Origin: an uncultured Porphyromonadaceae bacterium
GTDB taxonomy: Bacteria > Bacteroidota > Bacteroidia > Bacteroidales > Muribaculaceae
Reading direction: 5' to 3'
NCBI GenBank assembly: GCA_947573485.1
Contig: CANPGB010000007.1
Span: 1-64,000 of the forward strand
Length of the DNA: 64,000 bases
The first letter of the stretch is position 1. Each line of letters begins with the position of its first letter. Made by a program: the position numbers and the translations under genes. A model generated the notes under the pieces. That model did not search any database and was not told the origin of the DNA. It saw only the letters and a program-made list of their open reading frames with translations. This document shows, in pieces, positions 36,859-45,353 of the stretch.

Positions 36859-37161
36859 TTATTTGCAACCGCCTTTGCAGCCCATGAGCCCTTTAACTTT
36901 CTGCTTGAAAGCTTCGAACTGCGGACCGAACTCGCTGAAGAGCTCGAGGTCGGGGTTCTTTTTGAGCACATGGTGCATGAAACGCATGGCGAGCACGAAT
37001 TCTTTGGCGTGCTTGTCCTTTGCGAAGATGCCTGCCTGACGGGTGCGTTCTACCATTTCGGCAATGTCATGATGACCGCCGAAGTTGAAGTCGAGAACTT
37101 CGGCCATTTTGCCGTCCTTGGCTTCGATCATGTTTACGTAGTAAGATTTCTTATCTGCCAT
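36859..37161 (-). CDS. DUF3861-like small protein
   Basis: A 100-residue soluble protein of unknown function. The central part (NFGGHHDIAEMVERTRQA, then AKEFVLAMRFMHHVLKKN) resembles DUF3861, a small helical family. The C-terminus ends in a cysteine pair (MGCKGGCK, Cys95 and Cys99), which could bind metal or be redox-active; that part is not typical of the family. It stands alone between two terminators, convergent with wecB. Confidence 0.65.
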   Translation of the reverse strand: MADKKSYYVNMIEAKDGKMAEVLDFNFGGHHDIAEMVERTRQAGIFAKDKHAKEFVLAMRFMHHVLKKNPDLELFSEFGPQFEAFKQKVKGLMGCKGGCK

Positions 37162-37260
37162 AATATTTGTGTTTTAGTCAGTTAGTTATCGTTTGTATGT
37201 AAAACGATTTGGACGGCGGATAGTTGAAAAAATAAAACCTAAACAAGATTGAATAAAGTT

Positions 37261-37290
37261 AAAGGAGCCTGCCCGAGGGCAAGCTCCTTT
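37261..37290 (-). terminator. Terminator of the greA-hexosaminidase operon
   Basis: An imperfect stem, AAAGGAGC-C-TGCCC with GGGCA-A-GCTCCTTT (37261-37290), 27 bases past the hexosaminidase stop, followed leftward by AT-rich sequence. Confidence 0.75.
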
Positions 37291-37316
37291 ATAGGTAGTT
37301 ATATGAATATCAGAGT

Positions 37317-39566
37317 TTAGTCGACGTAGAGAATCGACACGGGCGAGGGTTTGCCGTTGAGCCACAGCTTCACGCGGATCTGCTTGGCGTCGCCGTAGGG
37401 CATGGCTTCGTCGGCATTGAGCACGGGCGATGTCTCGGTGGGCGTGGTGCCGTCGAAGGTATAGCGGAGGGTGGCACCGGGATAAGGGCTGTTGGCTGTG
37501 AAGGTGCCGTCGCCGTTGAGGCGTATACCAGGCTGACGCACGTGGTAAGAGTAGCCTGCGCCTTCCCAACGGGGAATCTCATTGATAATCAGAGCCTGGA
37601 ATTCGGGCACGGAGTAAGTCTCCTCGGGGTTCCATGCACGCTCGGCCACGCCGAGGAGTTTGGGCAGGAGCATGGTCTCGAGAGTTTGGGGGCTGCGCTG
37701 TGTCTCCGACCATACCTGAGCCTGGATGCCGCGCACGTTGGCGTCTTTCACGGTGCAGAGGTTTGCGGGGTAGCCGCCGAGTGCGTCGAACTCATCTACT
37801 GTGCCGCCCCACGAGAGGCCGCGTTCTTCGGGGTGATAGCTGTAGAGCATGTCGAGGTAGAAGCGTTCAACGTTGCTCAGCACAATGGGATAGCCTGCCT
37901 TGGCGAGCTCGTCGGGCACGGTTTTGTTGCGGCCGAGGGTGCTCCAGCAGTTTACAGAGTAGGTCGAGGGAGCTACGGCCTTGTTGTACTCGTCGGGGTG
38001 GTGGAGGGCGATTTCCTGCCAGCCCGAGAATTTGAGGCCCTTGGCATCGAACATCTCACGTAGACGGTTTACAAAGTAGGCATGCACCTCTTTCTCTGAT
38101 GTGAGACCCTTCTCTTCCATGAGTTTCTTGACGGCGGGCGAACCGTTCCATGCGCCATGAGCCACTTCGTCGCCACCGATGTGTATTGCTTCGAGGGGCA
38201 CGCCGGCTTCTTTGTGCATGGCAATAAATTCGTCGACCACGGTGTCGAAGAGCTTGTAGGGGCCTTCGAGGGCCGGGCTCATCACGTTGTCGTGGAAAGC
38301 CTGGGCCGAGGTGAACTCCGAGGTGTCGTCGAGCTCGCGGAGCAGAAGTGAGCTGTCGCCTGTGCGCTCAGCGCGTACTTCCATGGCCTTGATAGCGGCG
38401 CGGGCGTGGCCGGGGGCTTCGATTTCGGGGAGTACGGTAATGCCGAGTTCGTTGGCGTGGCGGAGCATGTTGATGTAGTCCTGACGGGTGAAGTAACCGT
38501 TTGCCGAGCTTGTGGTGGAGTTGGGGTTACCGTCGCCGGTGTAAATTTGGGGGAGGTAGCCGTTCTCGCCTTCGGGGAGGTAGCCGCGGCGCGAGCCTAC
38601 TTCGGTGAGCTCGGGCAACGATTGTATTTCAACGCGCCATGCCTCGTCGTCGATGGGGTGGAAGTGGAGCACGTTGAGGCCGTAGAGAGCCATGATGTCG
38701 AGCACGCGGTTCATCTCCTCGGGAGTCTGATAGTTGCGTGCGATGTCGATCATGAGGCCGCGGTAGGGGTAGCTTGGCCAGTCGGTGATTACGGCGTTGG
38801 GGAGCGACACGGGCTGGTTGCCCAGGAAGTGTGTGAGTCGGTGGCGGAGCTGACCCCAGAGGCGTTCGGGGGCTTCAACGGTCATCTTGCCGTCGGCCAC
38901 GGTTATGCGGTATTCATCGGCGAAGCCTTCGCTGTCGTAAGCCACATAGTTTGCCTCGGCGGGGTTCACGGTGCTCTCGCCGCCGGTGAGCTTCACGTCT
39001 TTAAACTTGGGCACGATGTCGTAGGGGCCTGCGGCCGCTTCGGGCTTGATGCTCTCGTTGATAGCGAAGACGACATCGCCGTAGGGCATCTTGTCGGTGA
39101 CGTTGTTGGAGTAGCCCGACTTGTTGGCGGTGATGTCGGCGTGGGTGAGGGGAGTGGCTTCGGTGCGGCCGTCGTTGTATACAACGTGGGTGCCGTCGGG
39201 GCCGTAGCTCATAGAGGAGAAGAGGCCCGAGGTGACAATCTCGAATACGAGGGTGTCGGTGCCGGTGGCGTTGGCAAAGCGGGGCGAGCCGATTGCATAG
39301 TAGCCGGGGATGATTTCGATGAGGGTGTCGGAGGCCTCGGTGAGGTTCATGCCGCGTGAGAACTGGTTGAAGCAGAAGCGTTGAACACCGCGGAGGTCGC
39401 CTGTAAGGGTGTACTTCTGGCGGTACTGTTGCACGCCGGTGCTGTCGACGGGGAGGTTCTCCACTTCCCAGTACACCTGGGTTGCGGGAGCCGCCTCACT
39501 TTTGGTGCATGCTGGCGCTGCCGCGAGCAGTGCCGCAGGTAGCAGGGCAAAAAGACTTTTTTTCAT
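37317..39566 (-). CDS. Beta-N-acetylhexosaminidase, GH20 lipoprotein
   Basis: A 749-residue exported exo-hydrolase that removes terminal GlcNAc or GalNAc from glycans. A lipobox ends in Cys20 (AAAPAC), so it is anchored in a membrane, probably the outer one. Residues about 30-265 hold the GH20 N-terminal domains. The catalytic barrel starts near YPYRGLMIDIARNYQ (266) and has the Asp466-Glu467 pair in HIGGDEVAHGAW; Glu is the acid and Asp orients the substrate acetamide. The C-terminal 80 residues (TLRYTFDGTTPTETSPV) are the chitobiase C-terminal sandwich. It is the last gene after greA, hit and a thioredoxin-fold lipoprotein, 58 bases after the latter. Confidence 0.94.
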   Translation of the reverse strand: MKKSLFALLPAALLAAAPACTKSEAAPATQVYWEVENLPVDSTGVQQYRQKYTLTGDLRGVQRFCFNQFSRGMNLTEASDTLIEIIPGYYAIGSPRFANATGTDTLVFEIVTSGLFSSMSYGPDGTHVVYNDGRTEATPLTHADITANKSGYSNNVTDKMPYGDVVFAINESIKPEAAAGPYDIVPKFKDVKLTGGESTVNPAEANYVAYDSEGFADEYRITVADGKMTVEAPERLWGQLRHRLTHFLGNQPVSLPNAVITDWPSYPYRGLMIDIARNYQTPEEMNRVLDIMALYGLNVLHFHPIDDEAWRVEIQSLPELTEVGSRRGYLPEGENGYLPQIYTGDGNPNSTTSSANGYFTRQDYINMLRHANELGITVLPEIEAPGHARAAIKAMEVRAERTGDSSLLLRELDDTSEFTSAQAFHDNVMSPALEGPYKLFDTVVDEFIAMHKEAGVPLEAIHIGGDEVAHGAWNGSPAVKKLMEEKGLTSEKEVHAYFVNRLREMFDAKGLKFSGWQEIALHHPDEYNKAVAPSTYSVNCWSTLGRNKTVPDELAKAGYPIVLSNVERFYLDMLYSYHPEERGLSWGGTVDEFDALGGYPANLCTVKDANVRGIQAQVWSETQRSPQTLETMLLPKLLGVAERAWNPEETYSVPEFQALIINEIPRWEGAGYSYHVRQPGIRLNGDGTFTANSPYPGATLRYTFDGTTPTETSPVLNADEAMPYGDAKQIRVKLWLNGKPSPVSILYVD

Positions 39567-39624
39567 GGGCGTTAGTTGTGTGTATTGGTTGGTTTAATGG
39601 TCTTAGGTATTCGGTGCCTGAGCC

Positions 39625-40704
39625 TCAGAAGCGCTTGGCCACGGCCTTTGCCAGGGTGGTGGGGTCGACGATTCGCTCGCCGAGGTCGCCGTTACGCTCT
39701 ATGATGTAGGTCATCGGCAGAGCTCCCACATTATATGTGGCGAGAGTAGCGGCGCCGTCTGTGGGAGAGTTCCATACGGTAATCCAGGGCAGGTTACGGG
39801 CGGCTTCTTTCCACTCCACTTCATCGGGGTCGAGGGCCACCTGGTAGATTTCGAGCCCGCGGTCGTGGTAAAGCGAGTAGATGTCGTTGAGGATAGCGTT
39901 GTAGGCCGGCGACGACTGCATGCTGTAGTCGGTGAAGCTCAGGAGCACCACATTGCCTTTCGAGGCGGTTTCTTTGAGCGACTGCAGCTTGCCGGTGTAG
40001 TCGTGACGTGCTATTTCGATAATTCCGGCTTCAGGGACTTCGATAGTCGTTTCCTCGGGTGCGGGAACTTTGCCAAGGTTACGGCGGCCTGCGAAATATG
40101 CGGCCTTGATTGCTTCGCCGTGGGCGTCGAGGGGCTTGTAGTGGGCGTATACCTGTGCTGCGGCGCCGTAGATGCGGTTGCCGAAGTTCTCGTTGGGGTC
40201 GAAGATGAGGCGGTTGCCAACCGATTTGCCCACGGTGTAGTAAGCCACGATGCCGGTGGTGTCGGAGGTGATGAACCCGGCGAGCTTGCGCTGGAGGTCG
40301 GGGAGCGAGGCTGTCGAGGCCGCTATGCTGTCGATAGCCGATACGGTGGCAGCCATGTCGGAGCCTGTGAGTGTGTGGCCGGTGCCGAATGTCGCAGCCT
40401 CGGCGGTGAGGGTGAGGGCGTCGGAGCCTTCTACGGGGAAGTAGACGCTGCCTGTGCCGGGGAGGGTTATGCGCAGGATGTCGGCCGAGGGTGCGGGCTC
40501 GGCGGCTCGGTAGTCAAAGCGGCCTTTAGCGTCGGTCTTGACGGAGTCGAGCACATACCAGCGACCTGCGTTGCAGGCCTCTATGGCCATTGCCGAGCCT
40601 TCGGGGAGGCCTTCGACGGTGCCTTTCAGTTCCCAACCCTTGGGGCCGGAGCACGCTGCGGCGAGCATGAGGGCCGCGCTTGCGGCGATATAGCTGTTTT
40701 TCAT
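39625..40704 (-). CDS. Thioredoxin-fold lipoprotein lacking CXXC
   Basis: A 359-residue lipoprotein (Cys18 in LAAACS). Residues about 23-110 match the DUF4369 domain that often precedes thioredoxin-like domains in Bacteroidetes (WELKGTVEGLPEGSA). Residues about 225-359 form an AhpC/TlpA-like fold (KGNVVLLSFTDYS and ALPMTYIIERNG, with the cis-proline at 330). The place where W-C-x-x-C should stand reads SMQSSPA (261-267), so both redox cysteines are gone. It may be a binding or structural relative rather than an oxidoreductase. It starts 5 bases after the hit stop. Confidence 0.85.
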   Translation of the reverse strand: MKNSYIAASAALMLAAACSGPKGWELKGTVEGLPEGSAMAIEACNAGRWYVLDSVKTDAKGRFDYRAAEPAPSADILRITLPGTGSVYFPVEGSDALTLTAEAATFGTGHTLTGSDMAATVSAIDSIAASTASLPDLQRKLAGFITSDTTGIVAYYTVGKSVGNRLIFDPNENFGNRIYGAAAQVYAHYKPLDAHGEAIKAAYFAGRRNLGKVPAPEETTIEVPEAGIIEIARHDYTGKLQSLKETASKGNVVLLSFTDYSMQSSPAYNAILNDIYSLYHDRGLEIYQVALDPDEVEWKEAARNLPWITVWNSPTDGAATLATYNVGALPMTYIIERNGDLGERIVDPTTLAKAVAKRF

Positions 40705-40709
40705 TGTCT

Positions 40710-41105
40710 TTACTGGAGTTTAGAGGCTATGTCGGCTGCTATCTGTGCCATGCGTTCGGGCTCAAGGGCGAGCTTTTTGCGGCGGAAGTCGAGGTCGCCC
40801 TCAGAGTTGATTGGCACAAGGTGTATGTGTGCGTGGGGTACCTCCATGCCTATTACAGCAGTGGCAATGCGCTGGCAGGGGCAGGCTTTCTCTACTGCCT
40901 CAGCCACACGCTTGGCAAAGAGCTGGAGCGAGAGATATTCGTCGTCGGGGAGGTTGAAGATGTAGTCCACCTCATGCTTGGGCACCACTAAAGTGTGGCC
41001 TTCGGTGAGCGGGTTTATGTCGAGGAAGGCGAAGTTGTGCTCGTCTTCGGCAACTTTGTAGCAGGGAATCTCGCCTGCTATTATACGGGAGAAAATCGAG
41101 GCCAC
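40710..41105 (-). CDS. HIT family nucleotide hydrolase/transferase
   Basis: A 131-residue cytoplasmic protein with the histidine triad HAHIHLVP (His91, His93, His95), where the middle histidine of the active site attacks the alpha-phosphate of a nucleotide conjugate. The N-terminus (IFSRIIAGEIPCYKVAEDE) and LDINPLTEGHTLVVPK are typical of the Hint/HinT branch, which splits AMP-linked amines. It lies 6 bases after greA in a tight operon. In many Bacteroidetes greA and hit are neighbours. Confidence 0.93.
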   Translation of the reverse strand: MASIFSRIIAGEIPCYKVAEDEHNFAFLDINPLTEGHTLVVPKHEVDYIFNLPDDEYLSLQLFAKRVAEAVEKACPCQRIATAVIGMEVPHAHIHLVPINSEGDLDFRRKKLALEPERMAQIAADIASKLQ

Positions 41106-41111
41106 GGCGTA

Positions 41112-41582
41112 TCAGATAGCTATTTCTACGATTTCAAATTTAACTTTGCCGGCAGGAATTGCAATCTCTACGGTCTCGCCTTTCTTGTGGCCGAGGAGGC
41201 CGCGGGCGATAGGGGTGGAGATAGCGATTTTCTTGGCTTTCATGTCGGCCTCGCTGTCGGCCACGATGGTGTATTCGGCCACGGCGCCGGTTGCCACGTT
41301 GCGGATAGTAACGCGGTTGAGGAGCTGCACTTCGTCGGTGGAGAGCTTGCTCTCGTCAATGATGCGGGCATTGGCAACGAGGTCTTTGAGCTGGGCAATC
41401 TTCATTTCGAGGAGGCCCTGGGCTTCTTTGGCGGCATCGTATTCGGCATTCTCCGAGAGGTCGCCTTTATCGCGGGCTTCGGCTATGGCGCGGCTTATCT
41501 CGGGGCGTTTTACCGTTTCGAGATAAGTGATTTCTTCCATTTTACGGTCGTAACCGTCTTTGGTCATATAGGTAATTGCCAT
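41112..41582 (-). CDS. greA: Transcription elongation factor GreA
   Basis: A 156-residue factor that enters the RNA polymerase secondary channel and makes it cut back-tracked RNA. The N-terminal coiled coil carries the acidic tip (ARDKGDLSENAEYDAAKEAQ, Asp and Glu near residues 40-44), and the C-terminal FKBP-like domain has YTIVADSEAD and PIARGLLGHKKGETVEI. I chose the ATG at 41582 (MAITYMTKDGYD), which matches the family length; the frame upstream to 41645 lies in leader. It is the first gene of a four-gene operon. Confidence 0.95.
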   Translation of the reverse strand: MAITYMTKDGYDRKMEEITYLETVKRPEISRAIAEARDKGDLSENAEYDAAKEAQGLLEMKIAQLKDLVANARIIDESKLSTDEVQLLNRVTIRNVATGAVAEYTIVADSEADMKAKKIAISTPIARGLLGHKKGETVEIAIPAGKVKFEIVEIAI

Positions 41583-41927
41583 GATATTTCTTTTTAGGGT
41601 TGTTTTTGAGAAAATATAAAAAAAGAAAGAGACCCAACTTCGCATTTAAGCGGCTGTCGAGTGCTCAGTTTAATCAACATTTTATTTCGGGGCAAAGTTA
41701 AACACTTTTTTGCAGATGCCCAAGACTCTCTACATTAATATAAGTTAAAAGGAGGGAATCATATGTCCGCAATATTGGTGCTGTCTAATCTGACGGCATA
41801 AGTTTTAGCCCGTACGTTTCAGTTAAGTGGTGACTGTTAGTTGGCTAACAATGACAGAACCCCATCATTTATTTCTGTTGTACCAATGTTTATGACATTG
41901 ATATGAGGCGGTTTTGTAGTCGCTTTA
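41583..41927. other. Leader of greA and AT-rich spacer
   Basis: The greA promoter lies at 41693-41724. The rest, to 41927, is AT-rich, holds no convincing gene or hairpin, and marks the start of the low-GC stretch that contains the zeta-like pair. Confidence 0.55.
41693..41724 (-). promoter_or_regulatory. Promoter of greA
   Basis: On the minus strand CTTG (41721-41724), 20 bases, TAACTTTG (41693-41700): a full -7 match and a near -33 match. Confidence 0.7.
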
Positions 41928-42557
41928 TTATTGTCTGTGACCGGAATTTGTTTCGGCTTGCTTCATTATATTAGCAGCCCAGTCGGGAAGAGCTTCCGTG
42001 TATTGTTTAGCTAACTCGCCATTGGAGAGTCTGAATAATATTTGTGCAGATTGATTGTCAATTGAGTTGTCGTAGACATATAATCGGTCTACAATTCCCG
42101 AAATCAAACGGCAGTTTATCATAGATTTATGATACCTGCTGATGATTTTTGTTATAGGGACTTCATGGCCACCTTCGATAACTCTTTTTGCAATCCTCGC
42201 CGCATTGATTGTCGGCGATGTAGTGCCGATAAAGAATAATCTTATGAAGAAGCCTGCGGCCTTAGCCCGCATTATAAAGTCTATTTTTTCTTGTGCGGAA
42301 AACACGGTCTCAAACACAAAGGACAGTCGTTCAGAGAGACACTTCTCCCGCAATCCCGCGCAATAATTTGCAGCTTTAATAACTGCATCCTGATTGTTCC
42401 AACCGCCAAATTTGTCCTCGGCGACCTGGTCGGGGTTTATGTATAATACTCCTTCCGACCACTCATGATGCAGGAACTGATTGGTCACTGTTGTTTTCCC
42501 GGAGCCATTTGGCCCGGCAATCACAATTAGTTCAGGCCGATGATTAATAATTCCCAT
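41928..42557 (-). CDS. Zeta-toxin family P-loop kinase
   Basis: A 209-residue protein of the zeta toxin/UDP-GlcNAc kinase fold. The Walker A motif is GPNGSGKTT (15-23), followed by the family pattern YINPDQVAEDKFGG (the Asp-containing stretch that positions the substrate) and FETVFSAQEKIDFI. The lid region has ARIAKRVIEGGHEVP. Zeta toxins phosphorylate UDP-GlcNAc and block peptidoglycan synthesis; whether this one does is inferred. It overlaps a 71-residue gene upstream by 14 bases. GC content is well below its neighbours, a sign of recent transfer. Confidence 0.85.
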   Translation of the reverse strand: MGIINHRPELIVIAGPNGSGKTTVTNQFLHHEWSEGVLYINPDQVAEDKFGGWNNQDAVIKAANYCAGLREKCLSERLSFVFETVFSAQEKIDFIMRAKAAGFFIRLFFIGTTSPTINAARIAKRVIEGGHEVPITKIISRYHKSMINCRLISGIVDRLYVYDNSIDNQSAQILFRLSNGELAKQYTEALPDWAANIMKQAETNSGHRQ

Positions 42558-42759
42558 TTTTCATGGAATCTATTCGTTTGGCCCATATTTGTGCGGCTTG
42601 TTCATATTGGCGTTGGTATTCGTTGTCAAATTTCTTTTGAGCTTCCTCAGCCTTTTTTATAGCAGCGTCACGGGCGTCCGACATTATGGCATATAGCATT
42701 TCATCAGTGGGGTCTTCTCCACTGAGAAATCTATAAGAATTTAGTTCTTGTTCGCTCAT
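42544..42759 (-). CDS. Small partner protein, possible antitoxin
   Basis: A 71-residue, mostly helical and highly charged protein (ARDAAIKKAEEAQKKF) with no named family. It precedes and overlaps the zeta-like toxin gene by 14 bases, the usual order for an antitoxin with its toxin, and has its own good promoter at 42791. It is shorter than the classic epsilon antitoxin and shows no clear similarity to it by eye, so the antitoxin role is inferred from position alone. Confidence 0.7.
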   Translation of the reverse strand: MSEQELNSYRFLSGEDPTDEMLYAIMSDARDAAIKKAEEAQKKFDNEYQRQYEQAAQIWAKRIDSMKNGNY

Positions 42760-42790
42760 GTTATTCCGATTTTGTCCCGGTTACCAAATG

Positions 42791-42821
42791 CAAATTTATA
42801 AATAAAACGTTGGAAAACAAA
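42791..42821 (-). promoter_or_regulatory. Promoter of the zeta-like pair
   Basis: On the minus strand TTTG (42818-42821), 19 bases, TAAATTTG (42791-42798): a full consensus match, 31 bases before the start. Confidence 0.8.
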
Positions 42822-42888
42822 ATATTGTGCATGAAAATTTAATGACTCGCGAAATTCTTTTAGCGCCTTATGTGCTGTGATATAATAA

Positions 42889-42921
42889 AAGCGGGTCTAA
42901 CTCAGTGAGTTAAACCCGCTT
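42889..42921 (-). terminator. Terminator of tRNA-Pro
   Basis: A two-part stem, GCGGGT and TAACTC pairing with GAGTTA and ACCCGC around one mismatch, followed leftward by TTTTATTATA. It lies directly at the tRNA 3' end. Confidence 0.88.
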
Positions 42922-42922
42922 G

Positions 42923-42995
42923 TCGGGGTGAGAAGACTCGAACTTCCGACCTCCACGTCCCGAACGTGGCGCGCTGCCAACTGTGCTACACCCCG
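42923..42995 (-). tRNA. tRNA-Pro (anticodon CGG)
   Basis: A complete cloverleaf on the minus strand: acceptor CGGGGTG, anticodon stem CCACG/CGTGG with loop TTCGGGA (anticodon CGG) and T loop TTCGAGT. It has its own promoter (43012) and terminator (42889). Confidence 0.95.
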
Positions 42996-43011
42996 ATTGG
43001 CTAAGCGAGTG

Positions 43012-43043
43012 CAAAGGTACGCATAATTTTTGTTCCGAGCAAA
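43012..43043 (-). promoter_or_regulatory. Promoter of tRNA-Pro
   Basis: On the minus strand TTTG (43040-43043), 20 bases, TACCTTTG (43012-43019): a full consensus match, 17 bases from the tRNA. Confidence 0.82.
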
Positions 43044-43144
43044 AAAATGTGGAAAAATGTATCTGATAGTGATAAGGAGGCAGGGTAGGAAGATTGGTTG
43101 GCAGCTTTATTGCAGGCGCCGTTATCAATTTTTAAATATGATAA

Positions 43145-43176
43145 TTTGCCGCAACGGGAGCAAATATGTAAATTTG
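43145..43176 (+). promoter_or_regulatory. Promoter of the M3 peptidase gene
   Basis: TTTG (43145-43148), 20 bases, TAAATTTG (43169-43176): a full consensus match, 25 bases before the start. Confidence 0.8.
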
Positions 43177-43201
43177 TATTCTATAAATAAACATTACGGC
43201 A

Positions 43202-45343
43202 ATGAAACGCATTATCACTACCGCACTGACTATATTAACACTGATAACCGGAAATATTATGTCGGCCCAGACACAGAATCCTTTTTTCGCCGAATTCGGC
43301 GGGGTGCATGGCACCGCTCCCTTCTCGCAGATAGATGACTCGCAGTGGATGCCCGCCATTGACCGCGGCATTGAACTTGCCCGTCAGGAGGTGAACGCTA
43401 TCACCATGCAACGCTCCCGCCCCGATTTCGAGAATACAATAGTGGCGCTCGAACGCACGGGCGCCGACCTCGACCGCGTACTCAACGTGTTTTACCCGCT
43501 GCTTTCGGCAAACTCCACCGACAAGATGATGGAGGTGGCAATGGAGGCGTCGGGCAAACTCAGCGACTACTCCACATCGCTCATCCTCAACCGCGAGCTC
43601 TGGCAGCGGGTGAAGGAGGTTTACGATAACCGCGAGCTATTCAACCTCGATGCCGAGGATATGATGCTCCTGCAGAAGACTTACGACTCCTTCGCGCTCT
43701 CAGGGGCCAATCTCGAAGGCGAGGACCGCGAGAAATACCGCGCTCTCACCGCCGAACTCTCGGCGCTGACAACGGCCTTCGGGCAGAATGTGCTCAAGGA
43801 GATGAATACTTACGAGATTTATCTCACGGCCGACGACCTCGCCGGGCTTCCCGAGAGTTCGGTGACAGCCGCTGCCGAGGCTGCCAAGGCCAAGGGCCGC
43901 GAGGGTGAGTATCTTTTCACTCTCGACCAGCCGGTGTATATGGCTTTCCTGAAATACTCGTCGCGCCCCGACCTGCGCGAGCGCATGTATCGCCTCTATA
44001 CCTCGCGCAACACCAAGGGGGAGTTCTCAAATATAGAGAATATCAAGCGTATAGCCGAGGTGCGCATGGAAATCGCACGTCTGCTCGGCGGCAAAAACTA
44101 TGCCGACCACTCCCTGCAGCGCACCATGGCAGGCAACCCGGAGGCCGTATATGACCTCCTCGACCGCCTGCGCGATGCCTACCGCCCGGCTCTCGACGCC
44201 GAAATGGCCGAGCTCACCGCTTTTGCCTCTGAGCTCGAGGGCAAACCCGTGGAAATCATGCCCTGGGATTATTCATATTACTCCAATAAGCTCAAGGCAG
44301 CAAAGTATTCGTTCGACGAGGAGGCTCTCCGCCCCTACTTCGAGTTAGGCAATGTGGTGAAGGGCGTTTTCGGTCTTGCCACCAAGCTCTATGGCCTCAC
44401 TTTCGAGCCCAACGAAAGCATCGAGGTCTATCACCCCGAGGTTAAAGCTTATGATGTTAAGGACGCCGACGGCAGCTACCTCGGTGTGCTCTATACCGAC
44501 TTCTTCCCCCGCGCAAGCAAGCGCCCCGGTGCGTGGATGACGAGCTTCAAGGAGCAATATGTGACCGAGGAAGGCGAGAACTCGCGCCCGCATGTAACTA
44601 TAGTGATGAACTTCACCAAGCCTACGGCCGACAATCCCTCGCTCCTTACTCCTTATGAAGTTGAGACTTTCCTGCATGAGTTCGGCCACGGCCTTCACGG
44701 CCTGCTTGCCAACACCAAATATGGCTCGCTCTCGGGCACCTCGGTGTACCGCGACTTTGTGGAGCTTCCCTCGCAGTTCAATGAGAACTATCTGACAGAG
44801 AAAGAGTTCCTCGACGGCTTCGCCCGCCACTATCAGACCGGCGAGCCTATACCTGCCGAACTGGTCGAGCGCCTCGTGGCCTCGTCGCAGTACGGCGCCG
44901 CCTATGCCTGCATGCGTCAGCTTGCTTTCGGCTACCTCGACATGGCATGGCATACCATTGATGCTCCCGTGGCCGACCCCGTAGCCTTTGAACGCGCTGC
45001 AATTGAGGGCGTGCGTATCTTCCCCGATGTCGAGGGCTCGCTCACCTCGCCTCAGTTCAGCCATATCTTTGCAGGAGGCTATGCCGCAGGCTATTACAGC
45101 TATAAGTGGGCCGAGGTGCTCGATGCCGACGCCTTTGCCTTCTTCAAAGAAAAAGGAATCTTCGACCGCGAGGCTGCCCGCAGCTTCCGCGAGAACGTGC
45201 TCTCGCGCGGTGGCACCGAAAACCCTGCCGAGCTTTACCGCCGTTTCCGCGGTCAGGACCCCACTATCGACGCCCTTCTTATCCGCGACGGCATACGCAA
45301 GCCCGCTCCCGAGCCTACCGTTCCGCCCGTAAACAAAGACTGA
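43202..45343 (+). CDS. M3 family zinc metallopeptidase (peptidyl-dipeptidase Dcp-like)
   Basis: A 713-residue oligopeptidase that clips dipeptides or short pieces from peptide ends. A signal peptide (about 1-22, ending MSAQ) puts it in the periplasm. The zinc site is HEFGH (His492, Glu493, His496) with the third ligand Glu521 in VELPSQF. The helical N-terminal half that closes over the cleft has LLSANSTDKMMEVAMEASG and LGGKNYADHSLQRTMAGNP. The length fits the Dcp subfamily. It could finish the peptides brought in by the SusCD/protease loci, though it has its own promoter. Two unknown genes follow within 10 bases. Confidence 0.93.
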   Translation: MKRIITTALTILTLITGNIMSAQTQNPFFAEFGGVHGTAPFSQIDDSQWMPAIDRGIELARQEVNAITMQRSRPDFENTIVALERTGADLDRVLNVFYPLLSANSTDKMMEVAMEASGKLSDYSTSLILNRELWQRVKEVYDNRELFNLDAEDMMLLQKTYDSFALSGANLEGEDREKYRALTAELSALTTAFGQNVLKEMNTYEIYLTADDLAGLPESSVTAAAEAAKAKGREGEYLFTLDQPVYMAFLKYSSRPDLRERMYRLYTSRNTKGEFSNIENIKRIAEVRMEIARLLGGKNYADHSLQRTMAGNPEAVYDLLDRLRDAYRPALDAEMAELTAFASELEGKPVEIMPWDYSYYSNKLKAAKYSFDEEALRPYFELGNVVKGVFGLATKLYGLTFEPNESIEVYHPEVKAYDVKDADGSYLGVLYTDFFPRASKRPGAWMTSFKEQYVTEEGENSRPHVTIVMNFTKPTADNPSLLTPYEVETFLHEFGHGLHGLLANTKYGSLSGTSVYRDFVELPSQFNENYLTEKEFLDGFARHYQTGEPIPAELVERLVASSQYGAAYACMRQLAFGYLDMAWHTIDAPVADPVAFERAAIEGVRIFPDVEGSLTSPQFSHIFAGGYAAGYYSYKWAEVLDADAFAFFKEKGIFDREAARSFRENVLSRGGTENPAELYRRFRGQDPTIDALLIRDGIRKPAPEPTVPPVNKD

Positions 45344-45353
45344 TACCGCTCTT

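Noticed and set aside
38406..39359. A 317-residue glycine- and valine-rich frame opposite the GH20 gene
   Set aside because: Composition is that of an antisense shadow; the GH20 gene has complete catalytic motifs in the other strand.
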